The notes beneath the pieces were generated by a model. The model worked only from the letters and a program-made list of their open reading frames with translations, was not told the origin of the DNA and made no database searches. Shown piece after piece: positions 15,575 to 24,542 of a stretch of 56,147 nucleotides of DNA. Source of the DNA: Geitlerinema sp. PCC 9228 (GTDB lineage: Bacteria > Cyanobacteriota > Cyanobacteriia > Cyanobacteriales > PCC-9228); the NCBI RefSeq assembly GCF_001870905.1, contig NZ_LNDC01000080.1, positions 1-56,147 of the forward strand. Direction: 5' to 3'. Position 1 is the stretch's first letter. Every line of letters begins with the position of its first letter. Position numbers and translations under genes: made by a program.

Positions 15575-16483
15575 ATGCTGCAAATGCCACCTCCCCTACA
15601 ATCGGGAGATTTGCTCAAAGTTATTGCACCCAGCGGTTGCTTGCAAGACTGGGAAGCCATTGAAGCTGGGATGGAGATTTGGCGACAGCAAGGGTACCGC
15701 GTGGAACCCACCCCCGGCTGTGGCGATCGCTGGGGATACTTAGCTGGCAGCGACGATAACCGCAGAGCACAATTGGTGGCAGCTTGGCAAGACCCCCACT
15801 GCAAAGGCATTCTCTGTGCCAGGGGGGGATACGGCAGCGCGCGTTTGCTGGAACGTTGGTCTTGGTCTCCCCATGTTCCCAAATGGTTGGTGGGATTTTC
15901 CGATGTGACCGGTTTGCTGTGGCGTTTGTATTCCCAGGGAATTGCCAGCGTTCACGGTCCGTTGCTAGCTACTTTGGCGTCGGAACCGGCTTGGTCGCAG
16001 CAGCGGTTGTTCGACGGATTGCGGGGAAAATTGCTAGACCCTTTGTGGGGAGATCCCTGGCAGGGGGGGTTGGCAACGGGAAGGTTGCTGCCGGCGAATT
16101 TAACGGTGGCTACCCATTTGTTGGGAACACCGATCCAACCGCCACTGGATGGGGTGATTTTGGCGTTGGAAGATACGGCGGAAGCTCCCTATCGCATCGA
16201 TCGCATGCTCACCCAGTGGCGCATGTTAGACGTGTTGCCGCAAGTGCGCGGCATTGCTTTGGGTCGTTTTAGTCGCTGCCATGCCAGTGGCAAGTATCCC
16301 AGTTTGACGGTGGAGGAGGTATTGCGCGATCGCTTGCTTGGTTATCTCGATGGTCCCATGGTGGCCAATTTGCCTTTCGGTCACGATGGGGTGAATGCGG
16401 CGTTGCCGGTGGGAAGTTGGGTACGTTTGGATGGCGATCGCGGTTGTTTGTCCCAATTAAGTTTCACGCCCCATAGCTATTAA
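15575..16483 (+). CDS. ldcA: LD-carboxypeptidase (muramoyltetrapeptide carboxypeptidase, S66)
   Basis: The 302-residue product matches the S66 peptidase family, which removes the terminal D-Ala from murein tetrapeptides during peptidoglycan recycling. The nucleophile Ser109 is in VGFSDVTGLLW, the catalytic Glu in LALEDTAEAPYRIDR and the His in LPFGHDGVNAALPVG, which forms the Ser-Glu-His triad. The N-terminal LLKVIAPSG is also characteristic. No signal peptide is seen, so it acts in the cytoplasm. AGGAGA precedes the ATG by two to three bases. It sits immediately behind the GT4 gene and is probably translated from the same message. Confidence 0.92.
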   Translation: MLQMPPPLQSGDLLKVIAPSGCLQDWEAIEAGMEIWRQQGYRVEPTPGCGDRWGYLAGSDDNRRAQLVAAWQDPHCKGILCARGGYGSARLLERWSWSPHVPKWLVGFSDVTGLLWRLYSQGIASVHGPLLATLASEPAWSQQRLFDGLRGKLLDPLWGDPWQGGLATGRLLPANLTVATHLLGTPIQPPLDGVILALEDTAEAPYRIDRMLTQWRMLDVLPQVRGIALGRFSRCHASGKYPSLTVEEVLRDRLLGYLDGPMVANLPFGHDGVNAALPVGSWVRLDGDRGCLSQLSFTPHSY

Positions 16484-16523
16484 GATTTGATACAATTAGA
16501 GTGTTTTTCAAAGAATTTGTGGT

Positions 16524-17207
16524 ATGGCTGTAAAAATTGGATTTGCCCTGCTGTGGCTGGCCTTGGTTCTGTACGCCTTTTTCCTAGCACCTCCCAGCGA
16601 CCCCAACACCGTCAACTTAATTCGCGATTTATCGTTTTTTGAAACCGAAGATATCAATCCCCTTCTGGTTTCGCTATTCAATTTAATGGGAATTTTGCCA
16701 TTGATGTATTTACCGTTTTTGCTGGTGGATGGAAAAGGTCAAAAACTGCCAGCGTGGCTGTTTGCCTTAATTTCCTTTGGGGTGGGTGCCTTTGCCATTT
16801 TGCCGTATTTGGCGTTGCGCGAACCGCCAGTGCGGTTTCCGGGAACCAAAAATTGGTGGCTGAAAATTCTCGACTCCCGCTTGTTGGGAATTTTTCTCAG
16901 TGCCGCTTTTATTGGGGTCTTGGTTGGCGGTTTGCTGGCTGGGGATTGGGGAGATTTTCTGCGGCAGTGGCAAACCAGTCGGTTTGTTAACGTGATGAGT
17001 TTGGATTTTTGTTTGCTGGTTTTGCTTTTTCCGGCCCTGCTGCAAGATGATTTGGTCAGGCGGGGACTGGACAGGGTAAAATTTCTGCAAGCATTGTTGT
17101 GGGTGCCTATGGTCGGACCTTTGATTTATTTTTGCATTCGACCGCCACTGGCAGAAAGCGACAATACCAGCTCCGAACAGGTAGCCACCGGCAGTTCCCC
17201 AACCTAG
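16524..17207 (+). CDS. conserved cyanobacterial integral membrane protein, function unknown
   Basis: The 227-residue product has about six hydrophobic segments (roughly 3-22, 48-68, 75-98, 120-142, 155-177, 188-207) and a short Ser/Thr-rich cytoplasmic tail. The loop LREPPVRFPGTKNWW between helices three and four is distinctive. The pattern resembles proteins found in cyanobacteria and in plastids of plants, but I do not recognise a named family with known function. It starts 40 bases after ldcA in the same direction, with no clear ribosome-binding site, and could be the third gene of that transcription unit. Confidence 0.75.
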   Translation: MAVKIGFALLWLALVLYAFFLAPPSDPNTVNLIRDLSFFETEDINPLLVSLFNLMGILPLMYLPFLLVDGKGQKLPAWLFALISFGVGAFAILPYLALREPPVRFPGTKNWWLKILDSRLLGIFLSAAFIGVLVGGLLAGDWGDFLRQWQTSRFVNVMSLDFCLLVLLFPALLQDDLVRRGLDRVKFLQALLWVPMVGPLIYFCIRPPLAESDNTSSEQVATGSSPT

Positions 17208-17412
17208 CTGGAGAAACGTTTGGCCGATAGCCGTAGGGAACTTGAGCTTTTCATTTGGATCGACTTGGTTGCCATCAAGGATGAATCTAGTTCAAGACAG
17301 TCCCCAGTTCCAAGCATAATCAGCCACCCCGCTATGCCTGGCCAAGTGGTGGGGAGAGTGGGTTGAGCAAGGAGAAGTGACTGTTGCTACACCAGACACA
17401 TTGCATACCCAT

Positions 17413-18828
17413 CTAACTATCTTCTTTTTGAGGTTGAACGTTGGAAAAACTGACAATATAACGATAGCCGAGTTCGGGATTGCCTTTCACCCAAATTTGA
17501 CCGCCATGCATGGAAGTTAGCTGGCAGCTCAACCACAGTTCCAGCAAATCTCGGTTGTTTTCTTGGTTGGCTTCTAGTTGCATTTGCTCTAGCAGCTGTT
17601 CCATTGCCACCACTTGCGGTGCAACCAAATTGGCAACGCCATCGTCGGCGGCATGACGTTGTCTTTTTCTGGATTTGGGGGGTTCGGTAGCAGGCTGGGT
17701 TTTGGGAACTGGCAGGTGGCAGGGATAGTTTTCTGGCGCGGGGATGCCATCTCCCAGCCACAGGTGGGAAAACCAAACGGCAATGTTGAGATGTTCGTCT
17801 TTGCGGGAAACATGCAGGCGAACTGTGCAAGCGGCTTCCGCGGCTTTGATGACACTGAGGGTTAGATGGTAGAGGATTTGGCGAACTTTGGTGCGATCGA
17901 GGAACCAAATGCGATCGCCGGGTTCTACGGTTAATTGTAGTTGCTGGCGGTTGCGAGCCGCGAGGGGTTCTAAATTTTTAACCACCTGCTGGCAGAGCAT
18001 TTCTATATCTACTGGGGTGGTTTGAATCTGGGAGAAACCGCTATCTAGCTGCCGCAGTTCCAAGACTTCTTCGACCAAGGCAAGCAAATACTGACCGCTG
18101 CTGTAGATGGTATCGAGATATTCTTTTTGTTTGGTTTTCAAAGCGCCGTAAATTTCGCTGTTGAGAACGCTGGTCATCCCCATAATGGAACTGAGGGGAT
18201 TGCGCAGTTCGTTGAGCAAATCGGTAATGAGTTCTTGATGGAGAAATCGGTCGGTGGTGGGTTGGATGCTGTGCAGGCGTTGGGTTTCCAGGTCTTTCAT
18301 GGCATTGCTGGCGACCAATTCCAAAAATTGGATATCTTTCTCGCTAAAACTGCGAGGTGCCAAATCCATAACCGCCAGGGTGCCAATACAAATACGTTCG
18401 CTTTTCACCTGGTTCCCTTCCACACCGTAATGGGTAAACAAAGGAACGCCAAGGTAGGCACGAATGCCCCATTTCTGCAAAAATTTGCTATTGGTAAAAG
18501 TAGAGTCGGCAGCGGTATCCCGCAGTGCCAGCACCTGCTCGGATGCCACTACCCGGCTGCAAAAGGCATCTTTATGGGGGATCTTTTTCGGCTGCGGCGT
18601 ATCGTCAAAAATGGCTAGCTGCGACCACCCCAAACTGGCTTTGACCCATTGGTAGTGACGGTCGGGGATACTGATAATGCAAATCGGTACTTCCAGAAAT
18701 TTGGCTGCGGTTTTGACGGCTTCGTCAAATTCGGGGAGGTGTTGGTATTGAAGCAAACCAGACGCCGCTAGCAGGGAGAGGCGCTTGGTTTCGTTTTCGT
18801 TTGGGTTCTGAATCTGGGGAACTGCCAT
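17413..18828 (-). CDS. GAF domain, kinase-like sensor lacking the phospho-acceptor His
   Basis: The 471-residue product has an N-terminal GAF domain (about 18-183, with ICIISIPDRHYQWVK and AYLGVPLFT) followed by a dimerisation/phosphotransfer-like helix and a degenerate ATPase region. In histidine kinases the helix reads S-H-E-L-R-T-P-L; here it reads LLNELRNPLSSIMG, so the His is Asn (about residue 206). The N-box of the ATPase domain is also poor (VRQILYHLTLSVIKAAE, without the usual Asn), and no clear G1 motif is seen. The C-terminal part carries a Pro-rich linker and a basic stretch (PPKSRKRQRHAADD). It is probably a pseudokinase that senses through GAF. I chose the ATG at 18828; a GTG at 18954 would add 42 unrelated residues. 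Confidence 0.75.
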   Translation of the reverse strand: MAVPQIQNPNENETKRLSLLAASGLLQYQHLPEFDEAVKTAAKFLEVPICIISIPDRHYQWVKASLGWSQLAIFDDTPQPKKIPHKDAFCSRVVASEQVLALRDTAADSTFTNSKFLQKWGIRAYLGVPLFTHYGVEGNQVKSERICIGTLAVMDLAPRSFSEKDIQFLELVASNAMKDLETQRLHSIQPTTDRFLHQELITDLLNELRNPLSSIMGMTSVLNSEIYGALKTKQKEYLDTIYSSGQYLLALVEEVLELRQLDSGFSQIQTTPVDIEMLCQQVVKNLEPLAARNRQQLQLTVEPGDRIWFLDRTKVRQILYHLTLSVIKAAEAACTVRLHVSRKDEHLNIAVWFSHLWLGDGIPAPENYPCHLPVPKTQPATEPPKSRKRQRHAADDGVANLVAPQVVAMEQLLEQMQLEANQENNRDLLELWLSCQLTSMHGGQIWVKGNPELGYRYIVSFSNVQPQKEDS

Positions 18829-19107
18829 TAACACTTGCTTTTCCTGATGCGAACTAAGTAGCGATTGGGGAATGAAATGGGAGGCTTCTGCACTCCTTGC
18901 AGGCACGGAAAGTTGTTCTGGAAACAATATCCTGCCTATAGGTAAAGTACCCACATGGGGAAGACGATAACAGGATTTTTGGGAGAATGTATCCGGATAC
19001 AGCTCTACAAGCCGGTTTTTGAGTTACTGCCACAGATGCGATCGCGTTTTGGTTGGCAGGATAAACTTTCTATTGTATCGCATTTTTCCCCGGGGGAACC
19101 AAAGCGT

Positions 19108-20085
19108 CTAGGTTTCTTCCACGGTATATCCCAACTCCGATAGTCGATGGGATGACTGCCGCCATTTTGGACGCACTTTCACAAATAATTCTAGATAGAT
19201 CTGACCGGCGATGAGCTTTTGCATGGCTTCTCTGGCTGCAGAACCAATTTTTTTGAGCATTTGTCCGCCTTTGCCAATTAAAATTCCCTTTTGGGAACGT
19301 CGTTCTACGATAATATCGGCATAAACGTGGGTAATCTCTGGCGTTGCTTCCACATGCTGCACCGCCACTGCTACGGAATGGGGAACTTCTTCGCGGGTTA
19401 CCAACAGAATTTGCTCGCGAATTAGCTCTCCCATAATAAACCGTTCCGGTCGGTCGGTGACCAAATCTGGGGGATAGTAGTAAGGTCCCTCGCGCAAGCG
19501 ATCGCGTAGTAGCGATTGTAGCGCATCCATTCCCAATCCGGTTAGGGCAGAAAATTTCACTAAAGTCCAATTGTCGGCGTTGGGTAAGCTGGTGTAGCTA
19601 GCGTCGATGGGATGGCTGGGGGAACTTCCCGGTGGCAGAATTTCCGGAATTTGTTGGGATTGGTGGCGTTGGTCGAGCTTGTTGGCACCTAGAATAACAG
19701 GTACTTGGGGATTTTGGAGCCAATCGGCAATAAAGCGATCGCCTCCTCCAGCTGCACAAGACCCATCCACCAAAAACAAAACCACATCCACCGCCTGAAT
19801 CGCCATTTTCGCATTTTGCACCAAAATTCTGCCCAATTGATGGTGGGGTTTGTGAATTCCCGGCGTATCTACAAACACCATTTGCGCACTATCAGTGGTT
19901 AAAATTCCCTGCAACCGATGGCGCGTCGTTTGTGCCACCGGCGAAGTAATTGCAATTTTTTCTCCCACCAACTGGTTCATTAAGGTAGACTTCCCCACAT
20001 TGGGACGACCCACAATCCCAATAAATCCTGACTTAAACCCAGCTGGTGCTGGCGGAATTATACTTGTTACCGTAGATTCAACCAT
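19108..20085 (-). CDS. era: GTPase Era
   Basis: The 325-residue product has the Era layout: a small GTPase domain with G1 GRPNVGKS (26-33), G2 TTRHR, G3 DTPG and G4 NKLD, and a C-terminal KH domain (IIVERRSQKGILIGKGG). Era binds the 3' end of 16S rRNA and assists 30S maturation, and couples ribosome assembly to growth. The G3-G4 interval and the loop after NKLD (QRHQSQQIPEILPPGSSPSH) are longer than in E. coli. The N-terminus carries about 18 extra residues before the first beta strand. Divergent from the ParA-like gene, with 167 bases between. Confidence 0.95.
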   Translation of the reverse strand: MVESTVTSIIPPAPAGFKSGFIGIVGRPNVGKSTLMNQLVGEKIAITSPVAQTTRHRLQGILTTDSAQMVFVDTPGIHKPHHQLGRILVQNAKMAIQAVDVVLFLVDGSCAAGGGDRFIADWLQNPQVPVILGANKLDQRHQSQQIPEILPPGSSPSHPIDASYTSLPNADNWTLVKFSALTGLGMDALQSLLRDRLREGPYYYPPDLVTDRPERFIMGELIREQILLVTREEVPHSVAVAVQHVEATPEITHVYADIIVERRSQKGILIGKGGQMLKKIGSAAREAMQKLIAGQIYLELFVKVRPKWRQSSHRLSELGYTVEET

Positions 20086-20252
20086 ATTCCTACCAAATGT
20101 CTACTAAAATTTGATTTTCCTTCTTCCCCCATCTTGAAAACGCCCCTTGTTCCACAGAACAACCTCCGGTAGGATGGCAAAATAACATTGTCGATATTCA
20201 CGAACAAGCTATACTGACATGGGATTCTCTGTATTGGTAGAGGATTAAACTG

Positions 20253-21194
20253 ATGGGATACGTTATAGCAACGGCAAACATGAAAGGTGGTGTGGGAAAA
20301 ACCACGCTAACCGTTAACCTAGCTGCGGCTTTAGCCAAAGACTTCGGCAAGCGCGTTCTCGTTGTCGATTTAGACAATCAAATTAGCGCCACCTTAAGCC
20401 TAGTGCCTCCTTCCGATTTTGCCAAAATTCGCCGCGAAAAGCGAACCTTACGGTATCTCATCAACCAAGCCATCCAAAACGCCGACCAACCAGATGCCCG
20501 CATTCAAGATTTTATCAGACCCTACGTCGGCAATACCAAAGATTTAAATCTCTTACCTGGGGATTTGGATTTATACGATGAGTTTTTGGTATCCCAAAAG
20601 CTGCACGAGAAAGCCGTACAGCAACAGGCAAATACTAACTTTGAAGGGGTATGGACGGAACTAGAACGGGTTTTGGTTTGGAGTATCCTAGAACCGGTCA
20701 TTGACGACTTTGATTTTATCATTTTAGATTGCGCCCCTGGCTATACTTTGCTCACCCGCAGTGCCTTAGCTTGCAGCAATTTCTATTTACTCCCTGCCAG
20801 ACCGGAACCCCTTTCTTTGATTGGCATCCAACTGTTGCAAAGACGTTTGAAACAACTCAAAGAAGTGCATCAGTTCGACCACGAGTACGTTATGGAATTG
20901 GTAGGTATTGCCTTTACTATGTCGGGAGGTCTGCTCAGCGGTCGCTATTCCAAGAAAGTTATGCAGCGTGTGCATAGCGACTTTGGTGAAAAGAAAATTT
21001 TCCAAACCCAAATTCCCCTGGATGTGAATGTCTCCAAAGCTGTAGATAGCTATTTGCCAGTTGTTATCAGCGACCCCACTTGTTCGGGGTCTAAAGCCTT
21101 CCGAAAAGTGGCTAAAGAATTTATGGAGAAACTAACAGAAATTTTAGGCAGCAAGGCGCAAAAGAGTAAGGTGGATTTGGTGGAGATGGAGTGA
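20253..21194 (+). CDS. ParA/Soj-family ATPase
   Basis: The 313-residue product begins MGYVIATANMKGGVGKTTLTVNLA, with the deviant Walker A box (KGGVGKTT, residues 11-18) that includes the signature lysine of ParA/MinD ATPases. Switch I VVDLDNQISAT and Walker B FIILDCAPGY follow. These ATPases form ATP-dependent dimers and position DNA or protein cargo on the nucleoid. No parB-like gene or parS sites are adjacent, so the cargo is unknown; an orphan ParA could partition a chromosome region, carboxysomes or another complex. It has an insert around EKAVQQQANTNFEGVWTE. The next gene is convergent. Confidence 0.88.
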   Translation: MGYVIATANMKGGVGKTTLTVNLAAALAKDFGKRVLVVDLDNQISATLSLVPPSDFAKIRREKRTLRYLINQAIQNADQPDARIQDFIRPYVGNTKDLNLLPGDLDLYDEFLVSQKLHEKAVQQQANTNFEGVWTELERVLVWSILEPVIDDFDFIILDCAPGYTLLTRSALACSNFYLLPARPEPLSLIGIQLLQRRLKQLKEVHQFDHEYVMELVGIAFTMSGGLLSGRYSKKVMQRVHSDFGEKKIFQTQIPLDVNVSKAVDSYLPVVISDPTCSGSKAFRKVAKEFMEKLTEILGSKAQKSKVDLVEME

Positions 21195-21223
21195 TTTTTG
21201 TTTGTTTGGATGGTGCGATTTTC

Positions 21224-21760
21224 CTATTCTTTTTTCTGAATGGGAATTTGTACCTCGCTCATTTTTTTCTCCACCGGCGTGTAGGGAGCGTTATACAGAA
21301 ACCGACGGGGAGACCCGACAATTTCGTATTCGGGATGTTGTTGCAACCAGGATTGTAGCTGCTGCCAGTGTTGTTGGTAGCTTTCCCAAGTGTAGCCGCC
21401 GCGAATGCCGATGCTGGCTACGGTTATGGCAGGATGGTCGGTGACGCCAACGTCGTTGCCTACTTGCTGGGGAGTAATGTCTGGTTGGGGATAAATAAAG
21501 GAAACTTTGGCGGTGCCGGTGTCGGTTAGGTTTTCGGCAACGCTAGCGGCGGCGTGGTCGGGGTATCGCACTTCTACGGGAGTGGTCATGGCAATTTGAT
21601 TGCTGCTAATGTGGCGGTAGAGGGAGTTAAAAGCAGCTTGGCTGGCACGGGATAAGTTGCCGTGATGTTCGTAGGTGATGCTGCGATAGGCAGGATAGGT
21701 TTTGATTTCGATTTTTCCTTCGGGAGTGGCTGGGGGGAATCCTAAGGGAAGGTCTGCCAT
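21224..21760 (-). CDS. SOUL-family heme-binding protein
   Basis: The 178-residue product shows the SOUL/HBP pattern: IEIKTYPAYRSITYEHHG near the start, then SNQIAMTTPVEVRY, the hallmark M-T-T-P-V motif, and FLYNAPYTPVEKKMSEVQIPI at the C-terminus. SOUL proteins bind heme or tetrapyrroles through a surface hydrophobic cleft and are thought to carry or buffer them. No signal peptide, so cytoplasmic. It converges with the ParA-like gene, with 29 bases between the stop codons. Confidence 0.88.
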   Translation of the reverse strand: MADLPLGFPPATPEGKIEIKTYPAYRSITYEHHGNLSRASQAAFNSLYRHISSNQIAMTTPVEVRYPDHAAASVAENLTDTGTAKVSFIYPQPDITPQQVGNDVGVTDHPAITVASIGIRGGYTWESYQQHWQQLQSWLQQHPEYEIVGSPRRFLYNAPYTPVEKKMSEVQIPIQKKE

Positions 21761-21896
21761 AGGTGAAGGTTTGCTGGTTCGCTACACTTTGCTAGATTTT
21801 AGAATAACATTTCCCGAAGCGATCGCGATCGTGTACCCAATTGACGGGAAGTTCGCTACACTCTAAGATAGATTGGCATCTATCGTGTCTGGCGTT

Positions 21897-24059
21897 ATGT
21901 CTGCTGTCGTGCAACAACTGGCACAAGAACTTTCCCTACGACCCCAACAGGTGGAAAACGCGCTAGCATTATTGCAAGAGGGCGCTACGATTCCTTTTAT
22001 TGCACGCTACCGGAAAGAACGTACTGGGGAAATGGATGAGGTGCAGTTGCGCCAACTACAAGACCGCTATACTTATATTCAACAACTGGCAGCTCGTAAA
22101 GAAAGTATTCTACAAGCGATCGCGGAACAAGGCAAACTCACCGACGACCTGAAAGCCAAAATTACCGCTTGTACCCAAAAAAACGAACTGGAAGATTTAT
22201 ACTTACCCTACCGCCGCAAACGTCGCACCCGCGCCACCAAAGCAAGGGAAAAAGGGTTGCAACCCCTGGCGGAATGGATTGAAGCAGAAAATCAGAAAGC
22301 TAGCAAATCCGTATCTTTAGAAGATGCCGCTGCCAACTATATCAATACCGAAGTTGGCGTAGATACAACAGAAGCAGCATTGCAGGGGGCTAGCGATATT
22401 ATAGCCGAAGCGATCGCCGAACGTGCCGATGTGCGATCGCAGCTGCGGGATATTTTCGCCAAATCCGCCGTTGTCGTTTCTACAATTAAGGAAGACTATC
22501 CCGAAGGTACCACCAAATTTGAAATGTATCGGGATTACCAAATCCCCATCACCAAAATTGCCCCCCACAATTTACTTGCCTTGTTTCGCGGCCAAGAGGC
22601 AGGTATTGTAAAATTCGATCTGAGCGTGGATAGCGATCGCATCTTATCCCATCTAGCATCGCAAATTCTGATTTCCCCTGCCCCCTCCCTGAAAGATTTT
22701 TATACCGCCACCATCCGCGATGCCTACACGCGACTGCTGAAACCCGCCACCATCAACGCTGTTTTAGCCGATAAAAAAGCGGAAGCCGAACAAGCCTCTG
22801 TAGAAACCTTCGCCAACAATCTCTGTTCGCTGTTGCTATCCCCGCCGGCAGGAATGCAGGCAACCCTAGGCATTGACCCCGGATTTCGCACTGGCTGTAA
22901 AGTAGCCGTCGTTGACGAAACCGGCAAATTTTTGGAATATCAAACTATTTTTCCCCATCAAAGCCACTCCCAACGCCAGCAAGCCAGCCAAACCTTGCAA
23001 AAATTGCTGCAAAAATATCCTATCGCTTTTCTTGCCATTGGCAACGGTACTGCCAGTCGGGAAACCAGTCGGTTTGTGGAAGAAGTATTGGCAAATCTTC
23101 CCTACCAGGAGAAAAAACCCATTGCCGTTACCGTCAACGAATCTGGTGCTTCCGTTTATTCTGCCAGCGAAGTAGCCAGGGAAGAATTTCCCCATTTAGA
23201 TGCTACCGTACGCGGTGCCATTAGCATAGCCCGCCGCCTGCAAGACCCGCTGGCGGAGTTGGTGAAAATCGACCCCAAATCCATTGGTGTGGGTCAATAT
23301 CAACACGATGTAGACCAAAAATTGCTGCACAAAAAGTTGCACGAAACGGTGGAAAGTTGCGTGAATTACGTTGGTGTGGATGTGAATACGGCTTCCAAAC
23401 AGTTGCTGACCTACGTATCCGGCATTACCCCCACCATTGCTAATAATATTATCGCCTATCGCAATCAAAATGGGGCTTTTCGCGATCGCCAGGAGTTGTT
23501 GCAGGTGAAAAAATTAGGTGTCAAATCCTTCGAACAGGCAGCAGGATTTTTGCGGATTCGCCAGGGAAACAATCCGTTGGATAACACAGGGGTGCATCCG
23601 GAAAGTTATGCTGTGGTAAAAGCGATCGCGGCCGATATCAATCTTTCCCTCAGTCAAATTTCCCAAGTTACCGACAAACTCCACCAAATCGACCTGCGGC
23701 GCTATACCAGCGATACGGTAGGGGAACCAACCTTACGGGATATTATACAGGAGTTGGAAAAACCGGGACGCGACCCGCGCCAGTCGTTCACCTATGCCAA
23801 TTTTGCCGAAGATGTGCATACCCTAGAGGATTTGCGCGTGGGAATGCAATTGGAAGGCGTTGTCACTAATGTGGCTAATTTTGGGGCTTTTGTTGACATT
23901 GGCGTGCATCAAGATGGGTTGGTTCATATTTCCCAACTGGCTGACCGTTTTGTTCGCGACCCCAATGAAATTGTGCGCGTGGGTCAGGTGGTGCAGGTAC
24001 GGGTTTTGGAAGTGAACGAGAAACTACGGCGCATTGGGTTATCCATGAAGAGCCCTTGA
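21897..24059 (+). CDS. tex: Tex-family transcription accessory protein (S1 RNA-binding)
   Basis: The 720-residue product matches Tex over its whole length. An N-terminal helical region contains LLQEGATIPFIARYRKERTGEMDE. A YqgF/RuvC-like domain carries LGIDPGFRTGCKVAVVDETG. Helix-hairpin-helix motifs follow (PTIANNIIAYRNQNGAFRDR), then a C-terminal S1 domain (GVVTNVANFGAFVDIGVHQDGLVHISQL). Tex binds nucleic acids and affects transcription and expression of toxin or stress genes in other bacteria. I chose the ATG at 21897, which begins MSAVVQQLAQEL; a TTG 24 bases upstream is possible. A copy of the R1 repeat with its own promoter-like start follows seven bases after the stop. Confidence 0.94.
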   Translation: MSAVVQQLAQELSLRPQQVENALALLQEGATIPFIARYRKERTGEMDEVQLRQLQDRYTYIQQLAARKESILQAIAEQGKLTDDLKAKITACTQKNELEDLYLPYRRKRRTRATKAREKGLQPLAEWIEAENQKASKSVSLEDAAANYINTEVGVDTTEAALQGASDIIAEAIAERADVRSQLRDIFAKSAVVVSTIKEDYPEGTTKFEMYRDYQIPITKIAPHNLLALFRGQEAGIVKFDLSVDSDRILSHLASQILISPAPSLKDFYTATIRDAYTRLLKPATINAVLADKKAEAEQASVETFANNLCSLLLSPPAGMQATLGIDPGFRTGCKVAVVDETGKFLEYQTIFPHQSHSQRQQASQTLQKLLQKYPIAFLAIGNGTASRETSRFVEEVLANLPYQEKKPIAVTVNESGASVYSASEVAREEFPHLDATVRGAISIARRLQDPLAELVKIDPKSIGVGQYQHDVDQKLLHKKLHETVESCVNYVGVDVNTASKQLLTYVSGITPTIANNIIAYRNQNGAFRDRQELLQVKKLGVKSFEQAAGFLRIRQGNNPLDNTGVHPESYAVVKAIAADINLSLSQISQVTDKLHQIDLRRYTSDTVGEPTLRDIIQELEKPGRDPRQSFTYANFAEDVHTLEDLRVGMQLEGVVTNVANFGAFVDIGVHQDGLVHISQLADRFVRDPNEIVRVGQVVQVRVLEVNEKLRRIGLSMKSP

Positions 24060-24065
24060 TTTGGA

Positions 24066-24174
24066 TTGACATATTTTTGATTTGGTGGTATGGTAAAGAT
24101 ACATAGGGCGATTTTTGAGCGATCGCTGTAAAAAAGGGGAGGCTGCGGACGTCTTTACCCAAACATCTAAGCTG
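24066..24174 (+). repeat. R1 intergenic repeat, copy 1 (possible small RNA)
   Basis: It starts with TTGACA (24066-24071), 17 bases, then TATGGT, a sigma-70-like arrangement. It continues through AAAAAAGGGGAGG and TTTACCCAAACATCTAAGCTG, both shared with copy 2 at 25779. Similarity to copy 2 extends further, to a shared TACAAAATAC near 24197. A third, more diverged copy is at 34874. None encodes a protein. The conserved promoter-like start and conserved 3' block suggest a transcribed element, but no terminator is clear. Confidence 0.55.
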
Positions 24175-24208
24175 AAAAAAAATAGTAATTTGTTGGTACA
24201 AAATACGA

Positions 24209-24325
24209 ATACCAAATCCGTACGGCAAAGACCAGCATCATCCCCAGGCTAAGGCTACAACTTCTTTGTAGTTTTCCCCTTCCTCCCCCTCCTCCCACTC
24301 CTCCCACTCCTCCCACTCCTCCACC
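24209..24325 (-). repeat. R2 dispersed repeat, copy a
   Basis: On the minus strand it reads through a GGAGTGGGAGGAGGGGGAGG tract, then ACAAAGAAGTT, TAGCCT, GCCTGGGGA, GGTCTTTGC and CGGATTTGGTAT. The same blocks in the same order occur at 32350-32421 on the plus strand. A rearranged copy is at 35181-35275. It overlaps the 3' part of the small pyrophosphohydrolase-like gene, so that gene's C-terminus is repeat-derived. Confidence 0.6.
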
Positions 24326-24450
24326 AGCTTCTCGCGCAAAGCTTGCCGGTATTCTGCGGCCGATAGTTGTGTTATTGTACAAGATTTGCCGTTGGCGCGA
24401 ACGATTTCGGGAATGCGATCGCGTACCAGTTTAGCTGGTTTGGAAGTCAT
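24238..24450 (-). CDS. truncated phosphoribosyl-ATP pyrophosphohydrolase-like (MazG/HisE-type) protein
   Basis: The 70-residue product opens with KLVRDRIPEIVRANGK and AAEYRQALREKLVEE. This is the N-terminal half of a small all-alpha NTP-pyrophosphohydrolase family related to HisE/MazG, usually about 100 residues. After EKLVEE the sequence becomes WEEWEEWEEGEEGE, encoded by a GGAGTGGGA-type microsatellite, and then ends in NYKEVVALAWG, encoded by the dispersed repeat R2. The metal-binding EExxE region that should follow has been replaced, so activity is doubtful. Microsatellite expansion or repeat insertion probably truncated the gene. The start ATG at 24450 is divergent from the helical-repeat gene. 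Confidence 0.6.
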   Translation of the reverse strand: MTSKPAKLVRDRIPEIVRANGKSCTITQLSAAEYRQALREKLVEEWEEWEEWEEGEEGENYKEVVALAWG

Positions 24451-24542
24451 AGTATCTTGGGATGAGCTAATTTCCGGAATTGTTTGTTGGGGTTCCGAAT
24501 AAACGATAGCCAGTCCTTTGCTGGGGAGTATAAAAGCAAACT

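Noticed and set aside
20253-21194. McdA-type carboxysome-positioning ATPase
   Set aside because: The ParA signature lysine and classical motif are present, and no carboxysome or mcdB-like gene is adjacent; I leave it as an orphan ParA.
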